This document shows, piece by piece, positions 36,432-47,811 of a DNA stretch of 64,000 nucleotides. The translations under genes were made by a program, and so were the position numbers. The notes under the pieces were generated by a model. That model did no database searches and was not told where the DNA came from. It worked only from the letters and a program-made list of their open reading frames with translations. The stretch spans positions 2,542,001 through 2,606,000 of the forward strand of contig JAMXSV010000003.1 in NCBI GenBank assembly GCA_027559495.1, written 5' to 3'. This DNA comes from Aurifilum marmelostoma (Eukaryota > Ascomycota > Sordariomycetes > Diaporthales > Cryphonectriaceae). Positions within the stretch are counted from its first letter, which is position 1; every line of letters begins with the position of its first letter.

Positions 36432-37260
36432 TACTTTCTGAATGCCCACAGTGTGTGCCCAGGCAGCTTGGCAGTCTTGTGGTACACCCACATGAAACAG
36501 GTAGGCTACTTAAGAGTATGCCCATAATATGTACCGTTGCACGAAATGCAGTTCCACTCACCTCCACGTCCTCCTACCTTCTCCAATTTAGGCATCAAAG
36601 GCCCTTGTTGATGACTGATAGATACTTTCGAAGGGTACACGACTCCTTGTCACTCTTCATGGGCGGAACTGTTACAGAACTAATGCCTAGACGTGATCTA
36701 AAGGAGGCAAAGGAAAAGTGTCGAGGAAACTGATTGCAGCGCAGCATTCACCAAGCGCTTCATCTGCACAGAACTTCTCGCAAGGAGATCCATATATATC
36801 ACACAATATCAATGCAAAACTATCAAGTGTAGTGACAACTGCCCGTACCGTTTCCTAGCCGTTGACCAACGCCGTTCCATTGTCGGAGGACCCGAGCCAG
36901 CCAACCATGACGCCGTTCCCATGCAGTGAGGGTATCTGGTGTTTTTCTTTTCTTTGCCCACCGTGAGTATTCTTTCCCCTCCTCTTTAGACTGCTCGCGA
37001 GAGATGCTCATTCTCGCGTGTATGTTGTGCTCATCCCTCGTTGCCATTCGTCACTTTTCCTTCAATTGCCGCTTGCCAGAATATGAATGAATAAATAGCT
37101 TTGATACTCCACCTCAACAGGCCACCAACCTGTCAGCTCCGAGAGGCTTCAATGTCTGATGGGTACGCTCCCTCCGTCTGCCTTCATTCAGCATGGCGAG
37201 AACCTGGACCGCGGCCCGGAACACCTCATCACGAGCATTGATCTTCTCCTACATTGGGGC
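36432..37260. other. Convergent intergenic region
   Basis: This 0.83-kb stretch separates the 3' ends of the PheRS and rpb3 genes. A pyrimidine patch occurs at 36,940-36,955. No gene or RNA was seen. Confidence 0.5.
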
Positions 37261-38394
37261 TTAATAGCCACCCGGAACATTGAAAGGCGTTGTGGCATAA
37301 GGGGTCGTGCCACGGCCCACAAATGGCGTTGTATAGCCTTGATCTTGACCCCATCCATCGCCACCGCCAAACTCGGGGCTTCGAGGACCAGCGTAATCCC
37401 CACTGTTCTCGTCCTCTGTCAGCCCGTGAATTAGACCTGCAAGCTTCTGCTGCATGACAGCAATGCCCTGTGCAATGATCGCGTCGGGCTCCAGGTTTCC
37501 GGCGCTCTCTACCTCGAAATAGAACTTGCTAGGTACGGCATCCCAATCAAATGCCTGAGTCGGTTGGCGGGGCTCTTCAAAGTCTGCGTATTTACTACGA
37601 GGCCTATAGAGACACAGAGAAAAAGTCAGCGCAATGCGGGATCATGCCTATGAAATGGGTAGGCGTACCACTCGTCCTCTGGCTTCGCGCCCTCGCCCTT
37701 GCCCTCAAACCACAGATCAGTATGGCCCAGCTTGTTGTGAGGATCATATTCGAAGCCCACAGCTGCAGTGGGGGCCCACTTGGCATGCTCCTTGGCAATG
37801 CCCTTTTTCGCGATGCAATTCAACCTCAGCTCCTGTCCGTCCCGCAACTTCGCGATGAGGGGGCCCTGCCCCTCGGGATCGTTGATGACAGGCGAGCCGA
37901 CCCAGTCGTTGGGTCGCATGGCGTCGACGACGAGGTCACGGGCATAAACTTTCATGATCTCGCCATGTGTAGTGCACTTGGCGTGTAGGGTAAGCTTGAC
38001 ACTGCAGGACTCGCAGTACTGTTCGCAGTCGCAGTCACGGGAATAGACGAGGTTGTCGGCATTCTTGGAGTTGAGTGGGATGAGGCCTAGACGATGGGCG
38101 ATGAACTCGTCGGCCAGAACGCTACTGTTCTCCTCGATTTCGACCAGGTCAATAGCGATCGTCGGGACTTCGGCGAGGATGATGCGGCGTAACGCGTTGG
38201 CCAGGGAAAGGTCGACGTTGGCCAGGTTAAAATTAACGTGATGGCCGTCAGCCTATGGGGGGCAACCGCATTAGAACACCACAAATTTATCTCTGGAGCG
38301 CTGTGCGCCCTTTCCTTACCTCTGTGATTTTGACCTCCATCGGCTTGACCGAGTCGCCATCCATCAGCATCGGATCATTGCCATAGGCATCCAT
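37261..38394 (-). CDS. rpb3: DNA-directed RNA polymerase II subunit RPB3
   Basis: Three exons, 38394-38320, 38252-37669 and 37603-37261, give 333 residues, the usual length. The introns are 67 nt (GTAAGG..CATAG) and 65 nt (GTACGC..CTATAG). The first exon encodes MDAYGNDPMLMDGDSV. Exon 2 begins in the alpha-like dimerisation domain (NFNLANVDLSLANALRRIIL) and includes the zinc-binding CDCEQYCESC (Cys 99, 101, 105, 108), then THGEIMKVYARDL and EDEW. Exon 3 continues FDWDAVPSKFYFEVESAGNL, the second part of the dimerisation fold, and ends in a Gly/Thr/Pro-rich tail. RPB3 pairs with RPB11 to nucleate Pol II assembly. Divergent from mge1 with 568 bp between starts. The exon 2 boundary may be off by one base. 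Confidence 0.95.
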
Positions 38395-38962
38395 CGTGGC
38401 GTCTGGCTAGGATTTCCAGCTGGGGGTGCGCAGAAGACGGAGGAAGAACGGGCGCTGCGCAGGTAGGTATCTGACGGTCTAGGAGGTTGGTTTTTTTCTT
38501 TCTTCTTTAGATACAGGTCTGCAGGAGGCAAAGCACAAGATGGTATGTAGATGTGGAGAATAGTAATTATTGGGGAGAGGAGGACAATGGAGAGAGCAGG
38601 GAGTCGTATTTAGGTCAGAAGTTGATTTGAAAGTTCCAGGACGCCGACAGCTAGGCTAACAATGAGTAAGTACGCGCTATTGTAGCCGTAGGGTGGCCCT
38701 GGGCAGCTTCGTGTGTTTATCGGCTTATCGCAGGCCTGCCAGGCTCGAAGCTCGCCGTAGGCCAGCGAAGATCTGCAGGCCGGACCTCGGAGGCAGGCGG
38801 GCAAGGTGGAGAGCAAGGTACCTAGGCGTGTTAGGTACTTTGCCTGTATAAAATTTCCCAACGACCCTTGAGCCCAGCGTCACGGTGGGAAAATTGATTT
38901 CTTCGAGCCTAAACACACCACTCGCCACAACTTTCTACTACAGGTTCCAAGTCACATTCAAG
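38395..38962. promoter_or_regulatory. Divergent promoter between rpb3 and mge1
   Basis: This 568-bp spacer serves both 5' ends. A tataaaatt word at about 38848 is positioned for mge1, about 115 bp before its ATG. Poly-T/CT tracts near 38,490-38,505 lie close to the rpb3 start. Confidence 0.45.
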
Positions 38963-39778
38963 ATGCTCCGACAAGCTCTCGTTGCGCCTTCCAGAGCCCT
39001 TCGCTCGACATCTCGTCCCCTCACAAAGCAGCGACCCTTTTCCCGACCACAGACCTTTGTTGCACCTATCGCAGTACGGAGGATACAACCAGCAGCTGGA
39101 GCAAGATGGTACAGTGAGGCGGCCAAGGACGAACAGAGGAACGGCGATGCAGAGGCAAAGCCGGCAGCGGAAAGCTCAGAGCCCGCCTCTGAGCCAGCCG
39201 AGGACGCGGCCGTCACGCAGCTGAAGAAGAAGCTAGAGACCAAGGAGAAGGAGGCCGCAGACTGGAAGGTTGGTGGCGCATGCCCTCCTCGTATCTGACT
39301 TGTCGCACTCACTTGTGCTCACATCGCATTACAGGACAAATGTCTACGCTCCATCGCCGACTTCCGCAACCTCCAAGACCGTACCCAGCGCGAGGTGAAG
39401 AACGCACGCGAATTCGCCATCCAGAGCTTTGCCAAAGATCTCGTCGACAGCGTGGACAACCTGGACAGGGCGCTCTCGATGGTGCCAGCAGCCAAGCTGG
39501 CTTCTGAGGAGAAGTCGGATGACCTCAAGGACTTGGTCAATCTGTACGAAGGGCTCAAAATGACCGACGACATCCTTATGAGCACCATCAAGAAGCACGG
39601 CCTCGAGCGCTTCGATCCGATTGGCGAGAAGTTCAACCCCAACGAGCACGAGGCGACCTTCATGTCACCTCAAGAGGGCAAGGAGGACAACACTGTGTTC
39701 TACGTCCAACAGAAGGGCTTCAAGCTTAACAGCCGGGTGCTTCGCGCCGCCAAGGTGGGTGTCGTCAAGAACAAATAG
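38963..39778 (+). CDS. mge1: GrpE, mitochondrial nucleotide exchange factor
   Basis: Exons 38963-39268 and 39335-39778 join across a 66-nt intron (GTTGGT..TTACAG) to give 249 residues. The N-terminus (MLRQALVAPSRALRSTSRPL..) is an Arg/Ser-rich mitochondrial targeting sequence, with a likely cleavage near ARWYSEA. An acidic Ala/Glu/Pro linker leads to the long GrpE dimerisation helix (VTQLKKKLETKEKEAADWK across the junction to DKCLRSIADFRNLQDRT). The beta wing includes GLERFDPIGEKFNPNEHEA and ends VLRAAKVGVVKN. It releases ADP from matrix Hsp70 during import and folding. An in-frame upstream ATG at 38885 would add 26 residues ahead of the targeting sequence and is less likely. Confidence 0.95.
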
Positions 39779-40301
39779 GAAGGGCGGCCTCTCGAATCTT
39801 AAGCGGACAGGATAACCCTTCTTTTTTCATCTCTCTCCATGTCCCGAATGTAATACTACTTATATGATGCCTCATGAGAAAGGGGAAAAACACAAAGAGA
39901 CTGGCATTGGCGTTGGGGCGGACGGAATCATGCATGCTCCTCTCACGTCACGGAAAAGTATATGGCACGACTGGTAGCAGGGTCGTCCTAGGAATTTTTA
40001 GAGGCAAGGGATTTGCATCACTACCGATTGTACATAACAGACCAACAGCTCCGATTTTTCATGCTTCGGAAGACATAAAAGCCCCTCTCAAATTAGCTAT
40101 CAACAATGTGGTTACAGAAACCTCATGCCAAGTTGTGGTTCCTACTACAAGGTCCTTGTGTGCTGAGCTGGCCCTTCCCTCGATCGTTCATCCAATCTAA
40201 TCTTGGGTTGAGGAAGAGTGAGAACCATATTGGCTGGCCCTTCCCATGTACGAAGACCCAGACACTCCCAACAGCAAGTCAAAACTCCGAGTTCACCCAC
40301 A
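39779..40301. other. Convergent intergenic region
   Basis: This 0.5-kb stretch lies between the 3' ends of mge1 and the five-exon coiled-coil gene. No gene was seen. Confidence 0.5.
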
Positions 40302-41836
40302 TCAAGAGAAGTTGCGGCGATTCTTCCTCACTTCCAATGACTGCCAGACGTGCGGGAACTCCTTGAACACCTCCCCCGGCGTTTCCTTGCCGAGCACGGC
40401 CAAGAGTTGTTTCTGGTAATCCTGCATGTGCTCGTACTCATTGCAGAGCTGCTCGTTCTCCCTGTATCGCGCCTTGACCTCGGCGAGCTTGGCCTTGCAC
40501 TCGTACTCCAGACTGCGGATATGTCGGTCGACTGATTTGAGAATGCGACGGTCGCGCATATTTCGCTGCAGCACCAAGCAGTCATTCAATTTCCGGTTCT
40601 CATACTTCAGATGGCGGATCTTGTCCCGATAATCTTCGTTGATCCGGTTCACCTGCTCCTCGTTGTACTGGAGAAACGTGAGTTCTTTGTGCTTGTCTGC
40701 AAGAAGAGCGTTCATCTGGTCCAGACCCCAGTGCTTCTCAACGGCGCTCTCGACCGCGGACTGAGATAGGTGAAATCAGACATTAGAGGGTACGACTCGA
40801 GATGAAAAGTAAGGTCAAAGGGAAGGAAGACTCACACGACTAAATTTGCGGACGTCTTCAGTAGACCCAGCCCCGAAGGAGGGCGCGGTGTCAGTGACGC
40901 CTTCGCGTAGGGCTTTACCCAACTCGGGATCCATGCGGTCTATCTTGCGGTTGTAGAAGTCGTAAGGAAGTGTTGGTTTCATAGCTATTCTCAATCAGTC
41001 AGTAAAGGACAGCCTACTGGCTAACGTGGGCACAAAGAGTTCGTTTTGCTTACGCGGGGGGGGACCAGACGATAGACGGCTGGGTCTTCGCATACTCGCT
41101 GCAGGCCGCAGAGAGGGGTCCGCCGTCATCCTCATCGATCTGAGCCTGGCGGTTGCGATACTTGAGCTCTCGGGGCTCGACTGTGTTCGGAGAAGGCGGG
41201 CGTTGGCGCTCCTCCTGAGTTTCGTTGTTAGTACCATCTATGCAGCGCCTTGCAAAGGCTCTGGAATAATTAACGGCTTACAGGTAGCTTATAGGCTTTT
41301 CTAGTCTCCCATATTGACTGATACTTGTCTCCAGGCGCGTCCCACCGCTTTGCGCCCTGGGCCCAGCGTGCAAAGGTGCAGGGAGAGATCCGACCGTTGG
41401 AAGGGTCGCCTTCATCGTCCGAGACTTCGCTGGCCACATGCTTGTGCCAGCCGTCGCTCTGCCTTTCACGGTTATGCCACATCGCCTCCAGCTCGTCGCG
41501 GTCGAATGACTCGGGGACCTTGAGGTGCTTGATCTTGGGACGCATGTACTGAAACACGGTGCGACGTTCCTCTTCGGTATATTGTGTTGGGCCATGAGCA
41601 TCCCATGCGCACTTCTCCTTGATGGAGCCTTTGATATCGTCGAACATGCTGGAGTGTGTTTCATTCGTAAGCCATCAATAGCGGAAGCACAAGGGGTAGT
41701 TAGCAGAAACGTACCCAGACACTCCTGCCTTGGAGTTATTCTTATCCTGCTCGCCTATCCAGCTCAGTAGAGGGTCCTCCACATCTGCACCTGGTCCTCG
41801 CATGGCAATGTAAGCCTGTATCGTAGATGTCGTCAT
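40302..41836 (-). CDS. Uncharacterised five-exon coiled-coil protein
   Basis: Five exons, 41836-41715, 41648-41282, 41214-41054, 40989-40836 and 40760-40302, stay in frame through four introns of 64-75 nt and give 420 residues. I do not recognise the family. The N-terminal half is globular and rich in Trp and charged residues (DPLLSWIGEQDK, EKCAWDAHGPTQYTEEER, ISPCTFARWAQGAKRWD). A short acidic middle follows. The last 150 residues form a strongly charged helical region (KHWGLDQMNALLADKHKELT.., then YENRKLNDCLVLQRNMRDRR), likely a coiled coil. Intron 3 must use a GAG acceptor at 40990; the alternative AATAG 5 nt later breaks the frame. Reading the region as two genes (one ending ..WSPPA, the next starting MKPTLPYD) leaves only about 70 bp between them, so one gene is preferred. 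Confidence 0.68.
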
Positions 41837-42724
41837 GTCCCATTCCTTCGCGTGGCCTTTTTCCCTAGAGCAGCCTGGCAGAACTTTGCTAAGCGCAACG
41901 TCTGGAAGCGAGTGTTAGCAAAAGCACATGTGTTCTGTATGCAGGTAGCTTCCAGGAATACGGCGTGCCTTTCTTGCCGTTCTGGCGCCCCATCTTTGGA
42001 GGCATTTTCTCGTAAGGTGCTGGTCGAACGTAGTCCGATCTATATCGGTGCTTCGAATACATATGGGCCCTCAGAAGTGACGATTCTGCAGAAGAGGCGC
42101 AATGCGAAGACGGATTTTGAGTGGTCGTCAGGGTATGTTGGCCACGAGCAATAGCAGAGTCGCTTGATATTGACGCAGTAAGGCAAGGACCCAACTGGAA
42201 GGGAACTGTTTACTTGGGCATTCGTGTAAATGATGGGGTTGCAGGGACACAAAGAAAAAAACATGAGATGTCAACAAAAGAGTTGGGTTTAGTGACATAA
42301 AGTGGAAGGGAATGCTTTAATCGACACAGACTCCTCAAGACACCAACAGTGTTAATAGGGGCGTGTGTAATGGTGTGCACATAGTACGCAAAGCAGGCTT
42401 ACCATGGGAATGCACTCTCCATTCTCTAGGCTGAGGTCTCAAATTTATACTGGCTCACCGTGTGCAGACATGGGAGCTTGGGATTTTGTTCAGCAAATGT
42501 GTGCTCCTTATGAACGGCATTCTTCGAACAAGTACTCTAATCATGTAAGACACCCCGCACAAGCCTGGAAATGAACTTAGATGTATTGTAATTGTGCCTA
42601 GAACAGCCAGATCTGCTGAAGGGAGAAATGATTTGAAGCCATAAGCGAACGGGCTCATACCATATATTGTTGCAAGGCTTGGGCTCCAGTCCTGGCCCAC
42701 TTTTTCTCATATATGACACTCGAG
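41837..42724. other. Intergenic region
   Basis: This 0.89-kb stretch lies between the start of the coiled-coil gene and the stop of rfc1; both genes are on the minus strand, so it holds the promoter of the former and the 3' end of the latter. ORFs in it lack recognisable motifs. Confidence 0.5.
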
Positions 42725-45700
42725 TTATTTCTTCGCCTTGCCTTTGCCAGTAGCTTTGCCTTTACCACGGCTCTTCGTGGTCTTCTCAGCATCATCATCC
42801 ACTTCGTCGACCTCGTCAGCCACCTTCTTCCTCGATACTCGCTTTGTCTTCGCCTTAGGCTGCTTGATATATTTATCCTTCTTGAGGTCAATCTCGTCGT
42901 CGTCATCGTCTACGGGCTCGACAACCTCCGCTTCATCGTCGTCTGCGTCAATGGCATCTTCGATGTCAGGCAGCTCTTTGCTTGCCTTCTTCGGCGCGAC
43001 AACGCTGCTGGCCTTCATGAAAGGTACCGGATGAGACATGGAATTATACCTGGGATGGTCAGCTGAGTGTCGACGTTTACGTTGGGCAGATCCACTTACA
43101 TCCTTGTGAAGGCGGACTTGGTCTGCGATTCAATATCAACCAGATTGTCGGCCTGCGGTCCAACACCGAGCTCTTTGATGGCCTCGAAGTCTTCCCTCGT
43201 CAAGTAGTAGCTGTCCATGAGATCAATGACGTCTCCAATGCAGTCCTTGCCCTCGAAGGATAGGCGCTTGATGAGCTGGTACCAGAGAACAGGGAGGTAC
43301 TGCTGGCGGATCTCGTTTGCATCTCCAGAGGATTTGAGCCGCATGTGAGAGTGTATTTCACGGGTGAAGCGACCGAGCCTGCCCTGCTTGCTGTTGTTGC
43401 CAAGCCACGAGGTGAAGCCGGAGCCAATCATGCTACCAGAGACGAAGCTCGCAGGCCGAACGGTGCTAAACACCGCATGTGTGGGCATGAGACTCCACTG
43501 TTGCTGCGAACCGTGAATCATTTTGTCCACAAGATCACCATCGCTGATGCTCTCAGCCGCCTGGTCCACGAGCTCCAGATATTTCAGGTTTTCCTCTCGC
43601 TTGGTATATCCCTTGCCGCCTAGACCCGCCGGACGGGCTTTGAGGTAGTTCTCCTGGATCATGAGATAACTGAATTCGTGGTCGTTGAAATACAACTCGA
43701 TCTTGTCGTTGAGAGTCGCTTTGCTCGCTGGATTGAACATGTTGCCGCCAAGCAATTTCTGGCAAATGTCCCATGGCTTCAGTATGACATGCTTCTCCCA
43801 CGCCTTGGACATGGACTTGCTCTGGTCAAAGTCCATGGCAGTTTGATCGAGTTTGATGGTGGAAAGCATATTGATGATCTGCCTGATGTCCTTGTTGCTG
43901 CCCTCGATGAGAGCGTCGACAACCTGGACGGGGAGCTTGAGGCCCTCGCGGTGGCAGATGGTCATGATCCGCGAGCGAACCTGATCCACAGTAGGCCGCC
44001 TGAATTGAACATCGTAGGTAACGTGGTCAAACGGCTTCATCTTGGGTAGCCTGCGTTCGTTGCAAATCAGGATCAAGGGTACCTCGGTTTTCTTGCAGAA
44101 TTTGGCCAGCGCGCCAACACCGCCCCGGTCACCTGCCGACATGCCATCAACCTCGTCCATGATCAAGACAATGTTCTTCTTGGCGTTCTCGATCTTCTTG
44201 CCATCGCCTGCGAAAAACCCGAGCAGAGATGTGTTGTCCATGATATCGCTGACTCCATTTTCGACCAATTTCTTGCTGCGGGTATCGCTGGCATTGCTCT
44301 CGATGACATCGAACCCTGCAAGCTTGGCTGCGAGATGTGCGGCAGTCGTCTTGCCGATGCCAGGAGGCCCAGACAGGATGATTGCCCGGACACTGCCCAT
44401 CCCATCCGCGCCGCGCCTCTGAAAGTCGTATTTTCGGTTCTTAGGCCAAGCTTGTAGCCAGCTCTGTATCTTTTCGACGCTGGCCTTGTTTCCACAGATG
44501 TGTGCCAATTGCGTAGGAGCATACTTGGTAGTCCACAGCTGTGCGTTAGCAGCAATCGGCTTTGGCGCAGTGACACCTCGAGCAGCAGCAGCCTTACGAG
44601 CTTTCTCGGCCTCGGCGCGGCGTGCCTCCTCTTCTTTCTCTAGCTCAGCAGCTGCCTGTTGCACCTTCTTCTTCTCTGCCTCTTGTTTCTCCTTGATTTT
44701 CTCCGCATTCTTGCCCGAACCGCCGTTTGCTGGCGCCCTGCGAATCAAGTCGAATAGACCGTTGTCGTCGATAGTCTTGATGCCGAGGTCCTTGATCTTC
44801 TTCAGCTTGGAGGGGCCAGCGTCGTCACCGAGCACTACGAAAGTCGTCTTGCTGCTGGGCATTCCCGTGACCTTGCCTCCGTAGCGCTTGACCAAGGCTT
44901 GAGCATCGTCCCGGCCGATCGTCTTGAGCTGACCGGTGAACACAAATGTCATGCCAGTGAGACAGCCATCCGCGCCGTCGGGGATATCAGCCGCGCCCTC
45001 GTTCTGAGGGGGGGCAGAATTACCAGCAGCTTTATGCCAGTCGAATTTGGCATTCGGATCTTTTGGTGGTGGAGTGGGTGGTCTGACTGTGGGCACGGAG
45101 TCCAGGAGCGCCTGAAAGTCTGCATCCTCCGTCTCGGGTTCCTTCTTCTTCCTGGGGGCGCGAGGCTTGGATGGAGCCGATTTCTTCCGCGGTGTCTCCT
45201 CAGGCTCATCCTCTTCGTCAGACTGCGGCGATTTGCGCTTCTTGGAAGTGCCCGTAGCTTTCTTTGGTGCCGGCTTGAGGTCGTCTTCACCCTTGGCCTC
45301 CTGGGCCCTTGAGGACTTGCCCCGAGATGCGATTCGCTTCGGCTTGGGCAAGGCTTCTTCCTCGCTGTCCTCTTCCACATACTCGTCATTCTTCCTCTTG
45401 TTGCGGCCCTTCACATCTGCAGCAAAAATGTCGTCCGCATCCTCATCGCCGTCCTCCATGTATGCATCCTCGTCATCGTGGGTCGTGGCTTTGGTGTGAG
45501 ACGCTGTCGTCTTTGTTTTGACCGCACGCTTTTCATTCACGGGAGATGCAGGTGCCTTGTTTCTAGGGCTCTGGCGGATCGGCGCCTGTCCTGAAGGCTT
45601 CTTGGGGGTGGTTTGGTTCTTGGATTTCTTCTGGTTGGTAGCTGAAAAGTAGTCGTCTGCAGAGATCTCTTTGCCCTTTAGTGACTCGGATGCAGCGGCC

Positions 45701-45892
45701 TTTTTCTTTGGTGCTGCCTTGTCCGCCGGGGCTTTGGGCTTTTCAACGGGCTCATCATCTTCATCGCTATCTTCGACTACCTTGCGGGGTCTCCCGCGGC
45801 CCTTCTTGGGAGGTTCTTCTTTCTTGGGCAGTGGTGGCTTCGCGGGGACTGCCCCCTCCTTTGGGGGTGAAGAAGTTCCGAATATCGGGCAT
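42725..45892 (-). CDS. rfc1: Replication factor C subunit 1, clamp-loader large subunit (apparent frameshift)
   Basis: The product is about 1,038 residues if one base is dropped near the start. The start at 45892 gives MPDIRNFFTPKGG, a PCNA-binding PIP-like box. The next residues (PAKPPLPKKEEPPKKGRGRPRK) lie in another frame, so the C5 run at 45852-45856 (G5 in the gene) appears to carry one extra base. From there the frame is open to the end. Domains: acidic/basic linker; BRCT at about 306-385 (GMTFVFTGQLKTIGRDDA); AAA+ core with Walker A GPPGIGKTT near 506 and Walker B LIMDEVDGM near 576; RFC1 C-terminal domain (DLMDSYYLTREDFEAI). A 50-nt intron, 43099-43050, joins ..FTRM to YNSMSHPVPFMKAS, and a Lys-rich tail ends the protein. 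RFC1 with RFC2-5 loads PCNA at primer ends. Divergent from mrpl16. Confidence 0.92.
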
Positions 45893-46275
45893 CTCGTGAT
45901 CGAGTGGTGTCTACAGCTGGAATCAGCTGATCAAGGTTTCTCAAAAGTTTTCACAAGTGCAGAAATTGTATTTGTGCTTCAGAACGACAAGCAGGAGAGA
46001 GGTGGCATGGCGGTTGATGCATCGTTCGTGATGCAGGTGTAATTGACAGACGCGCGACGCGTTGATGGAAGGTTGGTCTACTTTAAAGTGGGGCTACTTA
46101 GGCAGCTCAGCCAGGCCCGTAGCATGTACGTATTGTAAAAGCTCGGGCCACCACGACCCTGCCGTGCCTGCCTCCGTTTTTTTCTCTAAGAGCTCTCTGA
46201 TCGGGAGGCGTTCCCCAAGGTAGAGCGACATCACGACACAGGACACCTCTTCCGAATCCGTTTTCCCAAGAAGAG
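45893..46275. promoter_or_regulatory. Divergent promoter between rfc1 and mrpl16
   Basis: This 383-bp spacer must serve both genes. A tcttcccaag stretch occurs close to the mrpl16 start. No clear MluI-type (ACGCGT) cell-cycle element is present; the closest words are gcgacgcgttg at 46046 and similar. Confidence 0.4.
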
Positions 46276-47056
46276 ATGAACCGACAAGGCTCGTCGATCT
46301 TGTTAAATGCCTTTCAAGGCCTGCGGATTTCCGCCACTACGCCAACACATTCCCTACATGCCGCGAAAACTGCCTGTGCAGCCCCACATGTCAGAACGTT
46401 CACCTCGACAGCGGCCCAGCTGGGCTCATGGCTGGAACCATTCATCGATCGGACCAAGAAGATGCAGAAGGGGAGGCCGAGAGTGGCCACCGGTGGCTCG
46501 GTGAAGGGCACGACCATCATGATTGGGGACTACGGCCTGCGCATGATCGACCACCACAGGAGAATCAGCGCACAACAACTCAAGCTTGCGGAAGCCACCA
46601 TAAAGCAAAGGCTGCGAGGGCAGAGGTATCGATTATACACAAGGGTCAACTGCAATATTGGTGTCTACGTTAGCGGAAACGAGGTGAGTCACTAGTTTTC
46701 TTTCCGCGCAATGGACAGAGGGTAGCTAATGAAATTGTTAGATGCGTATGGGAAAGGGCAAGGGATCGTTTGATCATTGGGCAACTAGAGTGGCGGTCAA
46801 CAGGGTGATATTCGAAATAAGAGGAGCATTGCACGAGCAAGTTGCTAGAGATGCTTTCCGGCTTGCGGGGAACAAGCTGCCAGGCCAGTACGAGTTTATC
46901 AAGAAGGGCGAGCCACCAGTCGTCGGCATCACGAAGCTGAAGGGGGTCACAATCGAGGACTTAAAGAGACCTTGGAAGCAACGGCCCACGGCAGAGAAGC
47001 CAGAGGTCTCGCCAGCGGTGGCAACAACGCCGTCCTCGGTCCCTCCAGCATCATAG
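46276..47056 (+). CDS. MRPL16: Mitochondrial large-ribosomal-subunit protein uL16m
   Basis: Exons 46276-46683 and 46742-47056 join across a 58-nt intron (GTGAGT..TGTTAG) to give 240 residues. The first 45 residues form a mitochondrial presequence that ends near VRTFTSTAAQLG. The uL16 fold follows: RPRVATGGSVKGTTIMIGDYGLR, RISAQQLKLAEATIKQRLRG, then NEMRMGKGKGSFDHWATRVAVNRVIFEI (conserved MGKGKG loop) and ARDAFRLAGNKLPGQYEFI. A Pro/Thr-rich tail is lineage specific. uL16m lies near the tRNA-binding sites of the mitoribosome. The intron interrupts just before the MGKGKG loop. Confidence 0.95.
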
Positions 47057-47811
47057 GAACAGCAGGGCTAAGGCTGGATGCATAATACGACTGCACAATG
47101 TATATACTAGGGGCCTAGGTGACCTCAGTCCTGGGAAGATACTAGGAGTGTACTCGGGCGAGCAGATGGCCTAGGGCTGTGAGTCGCAAAAAGATGTACA
47201 GGCCCTGCGCTCGAAAAGGACGGGCAATCGGTGAGCCATGTCCTTAAGACGTCTGGGTTCGCTACCTGAGATTTTGCGATTGAAAAAGAGGGCCGGCTTT
47301 TCATGTGTTCAGGCCTACTTTAGATTACCTGAGTATCATAGACTGTCAGCTAAGGATCGCTGAATTTGCGACTACTCCTTAGCCATGAATGGACTACCTG
47401 TCAAGACCAAAGGCAATGGGTTTTACATAGGAGCTCGCACGAAATGTTCCTTTTGCTTTCCCTACCCAAATGTCCCCTTCTCCTTGCTTTTGATAAATTC
47501 TGTACCAAATTTGAATCTGTAGGTTTGTTTTCTTCCTACCTTTGGCCATAGTCGTGGTACCTCATTATGCACTTTTAGTCGATGGGTTGCCAATGATGAG
47601 GGTTAGGGCGTAGCAATCAATTAAGCCTGCTCCCAAGTAGAACGCGTCTACGTAGGTGGGGTCCGACGCGTCTGAGCCAGGCTCCGTCATCCATTTCAGC
47701 ATCTCCTCTGCTCAGGATCTACTGCAAGAAAAGCCACAAGAAATTCCAAACCTGATCGGCGGCAAGCATTCAGCGGACCTTTATTTGGTCGACTCCAAAG
47801 GCGCAGTTATC
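47057..47811. other. Intergenic region
   Basis: This 0.75-kb stretch between mrpl16 and the RFC3/5 gene, both on the plus strand, holds the promoter of the latter. Open frame upstream of 47812 begins only with GTG at 47656 and is not taken as coding. Confidence 0.5.

Noticed and set aside
38885..38962. Upstream in-frame ATG for mge1
   Set aside because: The extra 26 residues precede a normal mitochondrial presequence and would mask it; 38963 is the better start.
40302..41836. Reading the coiled-coil locus as two genes, with a stop at about 41050 and a new ATG at 40982
   Set aside because: Only about 70 bp would separate them, and a GTAAGC donor with a TACTGAC branch lies exactly there. A five-exon model stays in frame throughout.
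42713..43066. Plus-strand ORF opposite the RFC1 tail
   Set aside because: It is a shadow of the acidic/Lys-rich RFC1 coding sequence, which explains the hydrophobic-looking translation.
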